Of a stretch of DNA of 64,000 bases, positions 57,826-64,000 are shown in pieces. Source of the DNA: Arthrobacter sp. SLBN-83 (GTDB lineage: Bacteria; Actinomycetota; Actinomycetes; Actinomycetales; Micrococcaceae); assembly GCF_006715285.1 (NCBI RefSeq), contig NZ_VFMX01000001.1, forward strand, positions 1,364,001-1,428,000, written 5' to 3'. The notes under the pieces are model-generated. The model ran no database searches. It was not told where the DNA came from and saw only the letters and a program-made list of their open reading frames with translations. The number at the start of each line of letters is the position of its first letter. Within the stretch, counting starts at the first letter, position 1. The translations under genes and the position numbers were made by a program.

Positions 57826-58401
57826 ATGGCAGGCGAGACCACCATTACGGTCATCGGTAACCTCACCAATGACCCGGAATTGCGGTTCACACCGTCCGGT
57901 TCGGCAGTAGCGAACTTCACCATCGCTTCCACCCCCCGCACCTTTGATCGCCAGTCCAACGAGTGGAAGGACGGGGAAACCCTGTTCCTCCGCGCCGCTG
58001 TCTGGCGTGAAGCAGCCGAGAACGTCGCCGAATCCCTGACCAAGGGAATGCGCGTCATCGTGACCGGCCGCCTGAAGAGCCGCTCCTACGAAACAAAAGA
58101 AGGCGAAAAGCGCACCGTCATCGAGCTTGAGGTCGACGAAATCGGCCCCAGCCTGCGCTACGCCAACGCCAAGGTCAACCGCACCCAGCGCTCCGGCGGA
58201 CAGGGTGGCGGCGGCTTCGGCGGCGGCAACAGCGGCGGTGGCTTCGGAGGCGGCAACTCTGGTGGAAACCAGGGCGGCAACTCCGGCGGAGGCTGGGGCG
58301 GCGGCAACCAGCAGGCTGCACAGGATGATCCCTGGGCCACGCCCGGTGTATCCAACGCAGGCGGCTGGGGCAACGGCCCCGATTCCGAACCTCCCTTCTA
58401 A
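57826..58401 (+). CDS. ssb: Single-stranded DNA-binding protein
   Basis: A 191-residue SSB. The N-terminal OB fold (1-115) is recognised by [20 protein letters not shown] and [20 protein letters not shown], then [21 protein letters not shown] Gly/Asn/Gln-rich flexible tail follows (repeated GGGFGGGN). The acidic tip DSEPPF is the docking peptide for partner proteins. GGAGG precedes the ATG. Standard position between rpsF and rpsR. Confidence 0.98.
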   Translation: MAGETTITVIGNLTNDPELRFTPSGSAVANFTIASTPRTFDRQSNEWKDGETLFLRAAVWREAAENVAESLTKGMRVIVTGRLKSRSYETKEGEKRTVIELEVDEIGPSLRYANAKVNRTQRSGGQGGGGFGGGNSGGGFGGGNSGGNQGGNSGGGWGGGNQQAAQDDPWATPGVSNAGGWGNGPDSEPPF

Positions 58402-58527
58402 AACCCAAACAACGGCCCGGCGCCGGAACTGCCAAGGTGTGCAACGCACTCAAAGCAGCTATCGCTGCCGGACCACCACCATCCCGTGGATCAATGTCCA
58501 CGGGCTCCCTAGAATAGGAGCTCCACG

Positions 58528-58767
58528 ATGGCTAAGGCTGAACTCCGTAAGCCCAAACCAAAGTCCAACCCCTTGAAGGCCGCTGACATCACTGTCATCG
58601 ACTACAAGGACGTAGCATTGCTGCGCAAGTTCATCTCCGACCGCGGCAAGATCCGCGCCCGTCGCGTCACTGGCGTTACGGTGCAGGAACAGCGCAAGAT
58701 CGCCCAGGCAATCAAGAACGCCCGCGAAGTTGCTCTGCTGCCTTACTCCGGCGCTGGCCGCGGCTAA
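58528..58767 (+). CDS. rpsR: 30S ribosomal protein S18
   Basis: A 79-residue S18, binding 16S rRNA with S6. The family core is [20 protein letters not shown] followed by [25 protein letters not shown] lies eight bases before the ATG. No four-cysteine zinc-binding (C+) motif is present, so this is a zinc-independent form, noted because several actinobacteria carry both kinds. It lies in the rpsF operon. Confidence 0.97.
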   Translation: MAKAELRKPKPKSNPLKAADITVIDYKDVALLRKFISDRGKIRARRVTGVTVQEQRKIAQAIKNAREVALLPYSGAGRG

Positions 58768-58784
58768 GGAAGGGATTAACTAAC

Positions 58785-59237
58785 ATGGCAAAGCTCATTC
58801 TGACCCACGAAGTTACCGGTCTCGGTGCTGCTGGCGATGTTGTGGAGGTCAAGGACGGTTACGCACGTAACTACCTGCTGCCCCGCAACTTCGCCCTGAC
58901 CTGGTCCAAGGGTGGCGAGAAGCAGGTTGAGTCCATCAAGGCTGCCCGCGCCGCCCGCGAGCACGCTTCCCTGGAAGATGCTCAGAAGCAGGCCGCTGCA
59001 CTGTCCGCCAAGCCGGTCAAGCTGGTCGTCAAGGCCGGCGAGTCCGGCCGCCTGTTCGGCACCGTCAAGCAGGGCGACGTCGCCGACGCTGTTGAGGCCG
59101 CTGGCCTTGGCAAGATCGACAAGCGCAAGGTTGAACTGCCGGCCCACATCAAGTCGGTTGGTTCCTACCAGGCCAACGTCCGCCTCCACGCTGACGTTGC
59201 TGCTGTGATCGAACTCGACGTGGTGGCAGGAAAGTAA
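58785..59237 (+). CDS. rplI: 50S ribosomal protein L9
   Basis: A 150-residue L9. The N-terminal domain [40 protein letters not shown] is followed by the long connecting helix ([17 protein letters not shown]) and the C-terminal rRNA-binding domain ([20 protein letters not shown]). It is the last gene of the operon, with a strong terminator 19 bases after its stop. Confidence 0.98.
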   Translation: MAKLILTHEVTGLGAAGDVVEVKDGYARNYLLPRNFALTWSKGGEKQVESIKAARAAREHASLEDAQKQAAALSAKPVKLVVKAGESGRLFGTVKQGDVADAVEAAGLGKIDKRKVELPAHIKSVGSYQANVRLHADVAAVIELDVVAGK

Positions 59238-59255
59238 TTTCCCGCACCACGTCTC

Positions 59256-59294
59256 GACCCCCGTCGCCGGTTTCCGGCGGCGGGGGTCTTTCAT
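59256..59294 (+). terminator. Rho-independent terminator of the rpsF operon
   Basis: Arms 59256-59270 (GACCCCCGTCGCCGG) and 59274-59288 pair over 15 positions with one G-T and a TTT loop, followed by TTTCAT. Confidence 0.92.
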
Positions 59295-59304
59295 TTGGCG
59301 GTGG

Positions 59305-59310
59305 TAGCCT
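59305..59310 (+). promoter_or_regulatory. -10 box TAGCCT for a probable leaderless start at 59317
   Basis: TAGCCT ends six bases before GTG 59317. No ribosome binding site is present. Confidence 0.4.
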
Positions 59311-59316
59311 GCTCCG

Positions 59317-60165
59317 GTGACCCCGACACCCCGCAGCCGTCCTTTCCACCAAGTGGATGTATTTGCCAGCCAGCCCTACCGCGGCAACCCACTCGCCGTC
59401 GTCCTTGATGCCCAGGGCCTGGACGCCGCGACGATGCAGCACTTCGCCAACTGGACCAATCTTTCGGAAACCACCTTCCTCCTGCCGCCCGAGGATCCCC
59501 GCGCGGATTACAAAGTCCGGATCTTCACGGGCTCGGAGGAGTTCCCGTTCGCGGGCCACCCCACCCTGGGCTCGGCCCATACCTGGCTGGAAGCCGATGG
59601 AGTGCCAAAGGCGGACGGCTACGTGGTGCAGGAGTGCGCGGCGGGGCTGGTCAGGGTAAGGCGCGACGGCGGGAGGCTGGCTTTCGCGGCACCACCCCTG
59701 ACGCGCTTCGGCCCTGTGGACGCGCCGGTCCGCCGGCAGCTGGCGGCAGCGCTGCGGTTGCCTGTGGGTGATGTCCTTGACGCCGCCTGGCTGGTCAACG
59801 GCCCGGAATGGATCGGGGTCCTCCTGGCGTCTGCCGACCAGGTGCTGTCCCTTGAACCGGACCAGGCAGCCATGGGCGACCTGAAGGTTGGAGTCATTGG
59901 GCCCCATGCAACGGGCGCCGGTACCGACTTTGAGGTCCGCACGTTCCTGCCGGGCGACGCCATGGTGGAGGACCCGGTCACGGGCAGTTTCAACGCCGGA
60001 GCCGCACAGTGGCTGATTGGAAGTGGACGTGCGCCGGAGCAGTACCTGGCCTCGCAGGGGACGGTCTTGGGCCGCGCGGGGCGCATCCACATCAGTGGCG
60101 GGGACGGGGAGATCTGGGTGGGCGGCGATTCCACCACCTGCATCAAGGGAAGCGTGCTGCTCTAG
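59317..60165 (+). CDS. PhzF-family isomerase
   Basis: A 282-residue member of the PhzF/DapF-like two-domain family. FHQVDVFASQPYRGNPLAVV, the catalytic glutamate in NLSETTFLLPPE, FPFAGHPTLGSAHTW and DPVTGSFNAGAAQWL are diagnostic. No phenazine genes are nearby, and most bacterial members outside phenazine clusters have unknown isomerase substrates. The GTG start is behind a leaderless-type promoter, straight after the rpsF operon terminator. Confidence 0.92.
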   Translation: MTPTPRSRPFHQVDVFASQPYRGNPLAVVLDAQGLDAATMQHFANWTNLSETTFLLPPEDPRADYKVRIFTGSEEFPFAGHPTLGSAHTWLEADGVPKADGYVVQECAAGLVRVRRDGGRLAFAAPPLTRFGPVDAPVRRQLAAALRLPVGDVLDAAWLVNGPEWIGVLLASADQVLSLEPDQAAMGDLKVGVIGPHATGAGTDFEVRTFLPGDAMVEDPVTGSFNAGAAQWLIGSGRAPEQYLASQGTVLGRAGRIHISGGDGEIWVGGDSTTCIKGSVLL

Positions 60166-60251
60166 GCAGGGCGCGGTCCCGGTCTGATCAGAAGGGTTCG
60201 GGGCCGTGGGCCTGTCCGGGAATACTTCGAAGCTGCCGGCAGTTCATCGGT

Positions 60252-60271
60252 ATAGATGCATATGCATGTAT
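60252..60271 (+). promoter_or_regulatory. 20-bp near-palindrome upstream of the FMN reductase gene
   Basis: ATAGATGCATATGCATGTAT has a perfect 12-bp core, ATGCATATGCAT (60256-60267), and flanking symmetry broken only by a G-G pair. It overlaps a TATAGAT -10-like box (60251-60257). This is a typical MarR/TetR-type operator layout. The cognate regulator is not in the window. Confidence 0.5.
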
Positions 60272-60302
60272 GATGAAACTGAACGAGCACCAGGAGAATG
60301 TC

Positions 60303-60929
60303 ATGGAAACCCGCCGCATCACCGTCCTTTCCGCCGGCCTCGGCGTGCCCTCATCCAGCCGGCTGCTGGCGGACCAGCTCGCGGCAGCCGCCCAGCGTCA
60401 GCTCAAGGCAGGCGGCTTCGACGTGGCAGTGGACATCGTCGAACTCCGTGACCTGGCGGTGGACATCGCCAACAACTTCGTGACCGGCTACGCCGCACCG
60501 CGCTTGGCGGAAGTTATCGCCGGTGTGGAGGCATCGGACGGGATAATCGCCGTGACGCCGGTTTTCAGCGCGTCCTACAGTGGCCTCTTTAAGTCCTTCA
60601 TTGATGTCCTGGATCCGAAGTCGCTGGATGGCAAGGCAGTCCTGCTGGGCGCCACGGGCGGCACGGACCGGCACCAGATGGTCCTGGACTACGCACTGCG
60701 GCCGCTTTTCAGCTACCTTCGAACCCGCATGGCTGCAACCGGCGTTTTTGCGGGGCCCCAGGACTGGGGAACCGCGGAAGAGGGTGGTGGATCACTTGCG
60801 GACCGGATCGAGCGTGCGGCCGGTGAATTCACGCGGTTGCTCGAGGGGCCACAGCCGGGCCGGAAGCCCGCCCCGCTGGAATCCCTGCCCTTCGAACAAC
60901 TGCTGGCGGGTATCGCAGGGCCCCGCTAG
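60303..60929 (+). CDS. NADPH-dependent FMN reductase family protein
   Basis: A 208-residue flavodoxin-like reductase. ITVLSAGLGVPSSSRLLADQ is the phosphate-binding loop region for FMN, GIIAVTPVFSASYSGLFKSF is the conserved flavin-binding loop, and GKAVLLGATGGTDRHQ the next. The group (CE1759-like) usually supplies reduced FMN to a monooxygenase. No such partner is adjacent. ATG 60303 is preceded by AGGAG at seven bases. It lies downstream of a near-palindromic operator candidate. Confidence 0.9.
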   Translation: METRRITVLSAGLGVPSSSRLLADQLAAAAQRQLKAGGFDVAVDIVELRDLAVDIANNFVTGYAAPRLAEVIAGVEASDGIIAVTPVFSASYSGLFKSFIDVLDPKSLDGKAVLLGATGGTDRHQMVLDYALRPLFSYLRTRMAATGVFAGPQDWGTAEEGGGSLADRIERAAGEFTRLLEGPQPGRKPAPLESLPFEQLLAGIAGPR

Positions 60930-60941
60930 TCGGTCCACCCC

Positions 60942-61517
60942 CTAGTCATCCAGCAGCGCGATGAACTCCCGTGCCTGGGTGAGTGAAATGTCGGAGTGCC
61001 GGGTCAACGCATTGGCTGCCGCCTCCGTGTCGCCGCTCCGGGCCAGGGTACGGATCCTGCCATAGATTTCATCGTTGAGCATGTTGCTGCTCACCTCGCG
61101 CGTGACGTCGCCCTTGCTGGCAATGGCCCGGTAGCGGTAGGGGAACCGCTGCGGCTCGTCGTCGTCGTCCTCCTCAACGGCCGGTGCCGGTTCCTGCCGC
61201 CGGTAAGGCTGTGGATGGGCCGCCAAGGCACCCACGGCGTCCCGTGAGGCCCGCAGCCCCTCTCCGGTGATCTCGTAGTACAGCTTGATGGCGGCCATGG
61301 CCTGGCCCTGCGCGATCAACGCGTAAAGCCGACGGTGTTCGTCTTCCGACAACCGGTCCGCCGCCGACCGGGCCAGCTCCAGCGATGTCGCGGCGGGCTG
61401 GGCGGGCGCCGAGGCGTGTGCGGCCCTGCGCTTCCGGGCGGCGCGGTACGCCACCGTCACCCCCGCAACCACCGCGAGCAGGATAAGGACCGGGACCACA
61501 AGGGATTCCATCTTCAC
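60942..61517 (-). CDS. Single-span membrane protein with an L7/L12-like segment
   Basis: A 191-residue protein with one N-terminal membrane span (VVPVLILLAVVAGVTVAY) and a cytosolic remainder. EDEHRRLYALIAQGQAMAAI, continuing KLYYEITGEGLRASRDAV, closely resembles the C-terminal domain of ribosomal protein L7/L12 (KxxAIKLYRxxTGxGLxxAKxxV). An acidic linker (EEDDDDEPQ) follows, then a second helical module (GDTEAAANALTRHSDISLTQ). Start is GTG 61517 or ATG 61511, neither with a strong ribosome binding site. The family is otherwise unnamed and its function unknown. Confidence 0.65.
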   Translation of the reverse strand: MKMESLVVPVLILLAVVAGVTVAYRAARKRRAAHASAPAQPAATSLELARSAADRLSEDEHRRLYALIAQGQAMAAIKLYYEITGEGLRASRDAVGALAAHPQPYRRQEPAPAVEEDDDDEPQRFPYRYRAIASKGDVTREVSSNMLNDEIYGRIRTLARSGDTEAAANALTRHSDISLTQAREFIALLDD

Positions 61518-62265
61518 GAGCCGTTCTGTTTACTTCCTGGCCCTCGCCAGGTGCGATTGCTTTGCTGGCCATCCGCCCAGCCATCTTCCTGCTGCCGGTT
61601 GTACAGCTGCATGTTCTGGCTACCAAAATCTTAATCCAGATCATGGTTATCCACAGCACTATTCACCACCGGGCATACAGCCCCGGCTGCTGTCCGGTCA
61701 AACGCCCAGTGTGGAATATGACCAGGGCCACGGCATGGACCTTCAACCCGCGCGGGCATACTTCCAGCCTGCTTCCCGGCGCCGGCTCCAAAGGGGCCTG
61801 TGGATGAAATTCCCTCGAAGAAATATTTACTCCACATGCCAAAGTTCGCGTTTGCGCAAGTCAAGGGGCAATTCGCGGGCAAAAAACTTTTGTATCCACA
61901 GGCTTCCCCACAGGCTGTGCACAAGCTATGCCCCATACTGCACAGGTTATCCACAACCACTCCGGCATGCTGGCTTTGCTGCCGGCGCCCCGGCGGTTAG
62001 CGTAGCGGGGTACCTGTTCTCCGCGGCTGAAACAGGGCCCATCCTGCTTCGATTCGGACCCCACTCTGCCGCTTCCCACCCGTACCTGTGGAAAAGCTGT
62101 GGATACTGGGGATAACTCCAGCCGGGGGTGTGGGAAACCCCTGCGGCGCTCGATTGTCAGAGCCGGTGGGTAGAACTGGACAAGTAGCGGAAGCCGGATG
62201 TTCCGGAGGCCGCGAGCAGGATGGAACACCGGACGCACGCCCGGTACAAATGGAGGACGGCAGCT
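61518..62265. other. 748-base intergenic region upstream of dnaB with DnaA-box cluster
   Basis: No gene is seen. Two perfect DnaA boxes (TTATCCACA, 61647-61655 and 61947-61955) and five one-mismatch copies are present: TGTGGATGA 61799-61807, GTATCCACA 61892-61900, TGTGGAAAA 62087-62095, TGTGGATAC 62098-62106 and TGGGGATAA 62107-62115. AT-rich stretches lie at 61818-61830 (GAAATATTTA) and 61880-61892. The last three boxes stand almost side by side. Confidence 0.7.
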
Positions 62266-63651
62266 TTGTCAATCGCGCATCTGGACCCTGTCGAGGCAAC
62301 CCGTGGATCGGACGCCAGCAGGAAGCCCCCGCAGGACATCGCCGCCGAACAGTCCGTACTCGGCGGCATGATGCTCTCCAAGGACGCCATCGCCGATGTT
62401 GTGGAAATCCTCCGCGGCCAGGACTTCTACCGGCCCGCCCACGAGACCATCTACGAAGCGATCATCGACCTGTATGGCCGGGGCGAACCTGCGGACGCCG
62501 TCACTGTTTCCGATGAACTGACCAAGCGGGCTGAAATCAACAGGATCGGCGGCCCCGCCTACCTGCACGAGCTGATCCAGACTGTCCCCACTGCGGCCAA
62601 TGCGGGCTATTATGCCGAAATCGTGGCCGAGCGGGCGGTGCTTCGCCGGTTGGTGAACGCCGGTACCAAGATCGTCCAGTTGGGCTACGGCTCGGACGGC
62701 GAGGTGGAGGACCTGGTCAACCAGGCGCAGGCAGAGGTCTATGCCGTGGCCGAACGCCGGACCGCGGAAGACTACGTGGTGCTGAAGGACGTCATGGAGT
62801 CCACGGTGGACGAAATCGAGGCGTCGGGCCACCGCGGGGAGGGGATGGTGGGCGTGCCCACCGGATTCTACGAACTCGATGAACTGACCCACGGACTCCA
62901 CCCCGGCCAGATGATCGTCATCGCCGCCCGCCCCGCCGTCGGCAAGTCAACCTTTGCCCTGGACTTCGCCCGCTCCGCAGCCATCAAGCACAACCTGGCC
63001 ACTGTCATGTTCTCCCTGGAAATGGGCCGGAACGAGATCGCAATGCGCCTGCTCTCAGCCGAGGCCACCATCAGCCTCCAGGATCTCCGCAAGGGAACCA
63101 TCAAGGACGAGCAGTGGTCCAAAATCGCCACCACCATGGGGCGCATGAATGAGGCCCCGCTGTTCATTGACGACAGCCCCAACATGTCCCTGATGGAGAT
63201 CCGGGCAAAATGCCGCCGGCTCAAGCAGCAGCATGACCTCAAGCTCGTGGTCCTGGACTACCTCCAGCTCATGAGCTCCGGCAAGAAAGTGGAGTCCCGC
63301 CAGCAGGAGGTCTCCGAGTTCTCCCGTGCACTGAAGCTCCTGGCCAAGGAACTCCAGGTCCCCGTGATCGCCCTGTCCCAGCTGAACCGTGGATCGGAAC
63401 AGCGCCAGGACAAGCGGCCCATGGTCTCTGACCTCCGTGAGTCCGGCTCCATCGAGCAGGACGCCGACATGGTCATCCTGCTCCACCGCGAGGACGTCTA
63501 TGACAAGGAGTCCCCGCGCGCGGGCGAGGCAGACATCCTGGTGGCCAAGCACCGTAACGGTCCCACCAAGGACATCGTGGTGGCGTTCCAGGGCCATTAT
63601 TCACGGTTCGCCAATATGGCCGGCGACGGCGGTGGCGGTGGCGGCTTCTAA
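62266..63651 (+). CDS. dnaB: Replicative DNA helicase DnaB
   Basis: A 461-residue hexameric helicase. The N-terminal domain is KPPQDIAAEQSVLGGMMLSK, the linker region is VPTGFYELDELTHGLHPGQM, and the RecA-like motor has Walker A ARPAVGKST (Lys227), Walker B KLVVLDYLQLM and the arginine-finger region VSDLRESGSIEQDADMVILL. TTG 62266 is preferred because GGAGG (62252-62256) is nine bases upstream and the protein then begins MSIAHLDPVE; ATG 62221 with a more distant GGAGG is an alternative. The stop overlaps the convergent thioesterase stop by four bases. Confidence 0.97.
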   Translation: MSIAHLDPVEATRGSDASRKPPQDIAAEQSVLGGMMLSKDAIADVVEILRGQDFYRPAHETIYEAIIDLYGRGEPADAVTVSDELTKRAEINRIGGPAYLHELIQTVPTAANAGYYAEIVAERAVLRRLVNAGTKIVQLGYGSDGEVEDLVNQAQAEVYAVAERRTAEDYVVLKDVMESTVDEIEASGHRGEGMVGVPTGFYELDELTHGLHPGQMIVIAARPAVGKSTFALDFARSAAIKHNLATVMFSLEMGRNEIAMRLLSAEATISLQDLRKGTIKDEQWSKIATTMGRMNEAPLFIDDSPNMSLMEIRAKCRRLKQQHDLKLVVLDYLQLMSSGKKVESRQQEVSEFSRALKLLAKELQVPVIALSQLNRGSEQRQDKRPMVSDLRESGSIEQDADMVILLHREDVYDKESPRAGEADILVAKHRNGPTKDIVVAFQGHYSRFANMAGDGGGGGGF

Positions 63652-64000
63652 GCGCCCTGCGCCAGCAGATGGTTGGGCAGCCGGTTCCCCGGCGCCGTTC
63701 CCCGGATCTCCAGGAGTTCGCGGGCGTGGGCGTGGAGGCGTTTGTCTTCGTCACTGACCGGCACCCAGGCGGGGACGGGCACTGAGGTGCCTTCGTCGTC
63801 GCGCGCCACCATCACAGTGAGGCAGTAGGTGGTGAGGTTCAGTTCCCGGCCCTTCGGGTCGCCGGAACGGACGTGGACGGCGATGTGCATGCCCTTGGTC
63901 CCGGTGTATACCAGCCGGGCTTCCACCTCCACCACATGGCCGATCAGCAGCGGCCGGTAGAAGCGCACGCCGCCGGAGAACACTGCCACGGTATCCCGGC
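63648..64000 (-). CDS. Acyl-CoA thioesterase (hotdog fold), 3' part only
   Basis: The C-terminal 116 or so residues of a hotdog-fold acyl-CoA thioesterase; the frame is still open at the right edge, so the start is outside the window. TVAVFSGGVRFYRPLLIGHV, VEVEARLVYTGTKGMHIAVH and VRSGDPKGRELNLTTYCLTV match the second hotdog strand set of actinobacterial acyl-CoA thioesterases with the conserved VxFxxP pattern. It converges on dnaB with a four-base overlap of stop codons and no terminator between. Confidence 0.8.
   Translation of the reverse strand, partial: RDTVAVFSGGVRFYRPLLIGHVVEVEARLVYTGTKGMHIAVHVRSGDPKGRELNLTTYCLTVMVARDDEGTSVPVPAWVPVSDEDKRLHAHARELLEIRGTAPGNRLPNHLLAQGA

Noticed and set aside
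59317..60165. Phenazine biosynthesis
   Set aside because: Only a PhzF-family protein is present, with none of the other phz genes, and most stand-alone PhzF homologues are unrelated to phenazines.
61518..62265. Calling the DnaA-box cluster the chromosomal origin
   Set aside because: dnaA and dnaN are not in the window, and actinobacterial origins lie between them. Only a DnaA-box cluster can be claimed.
1..64000. CRISPR arrays, tRNA or rRNA genes, insertion sequences, phage genes
   Set aside because: Read through on both strands; no regularly spaced repeats, no tRNA-like cloverleaf with CCA/TTCGA core outside genes, and no transposase, integrase or phage structural motifs were seen.

Overview
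The window is high-GC actinobacterial chromosome, most like Arthrobacter/Pseudarthrobacter (Micrococcaceae). The evidence is the strong G/C bias at third codon positions, many apparently leaderless starts with a TANNNT -10 box 5-7 bases before ATG/GTG, the rpsF-ssb-rpsR-rplI-dnaB housekeeping block, and the types of genes around it. No rRNA, tRNA, insertion sequence, prophage or CRISPR array was seen. Assignment to a genus is inference.

Layout. (1) 1-17.6 kb, all plus strand, holds housekeeping and transport genes: the end of a CCA-adding tRNA nucleotidyltransferase, a histidine phosphatase, two tiny ORFs with strong ribosome binding sites, a GT87 membrane glycosyltransferase, a phytoene-dehydrogenase-like flavoprotein, a lipoprotein penicillin-binding protein, an ABC-F ATPase, a DeoR regulator with an MFS transporter, a PAP2/diacylglycerol-kinase fusion, an ABC exporter with a short upstream ORF, an amino acid permease and an M18 aminopeptidase. 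(2) 17.7-39.5 kb is a surface-polysaccharide locus. It has a plus-strand O-antigen ligase/polymerase and a long minus-strand cluster: priming sugar transferase, nucleotide-sugar genes (Gfo/Idh, SDR, two DegT aminotransferases, a NeuD-type acyltransferase), several glycosyltransferases, a Wzx flippase, an acyltransferase and a Wzz/BY-kinase. A large LuxR-family (LAL) regulator lies upstream of it. (3) 39.8-57 kb is a second polysaccharide locus: a secreted metallophosphoesterase, a secreted PKD protein diverging from a plus-strand run of three GT2 enzymes, a polymerase-like membrane protein, a GH16 enzyme, a nucleotidyltransferase/P-loop kinase/methyltransferase-like fusion and an APH-type kinase, then minus-strand Wzx and GT4 genes and a second GH16 gene. 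(4) 57.4-64 kb holds rpsF-ssb-rpsR-rplI, a PhzF protein, an FMN reductase, a membrane protein with an L7/L12-like segment, dnaB and the 3' part of an acyl-CoA thioesterase.

How it fits together. Two flippases, two polymerase/ligase candidates, one priming transferase and one co-polymerase/kinase suggest that two polymers, or a polymer and its decoration, are made here. The two GH16 enzymes are candidates for trimming or releasing them. The most notable regulatory finding is a c-di-AMP (ydaO/yuaA-type) riboswitch in front of the second GH16 gene. Just upstream of that gene's predicted promoter is a TTAGGTA-N-GGGG box that recurs several times in the divergent PKD/GT2 intergenic region, which suggests shared control. 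A cluster of DnaA-box-like 9-mers precedes dnaB.

All calls rest on motif recognition and reading by eye. No database search was run, so sugar identities and substrates are not determined.
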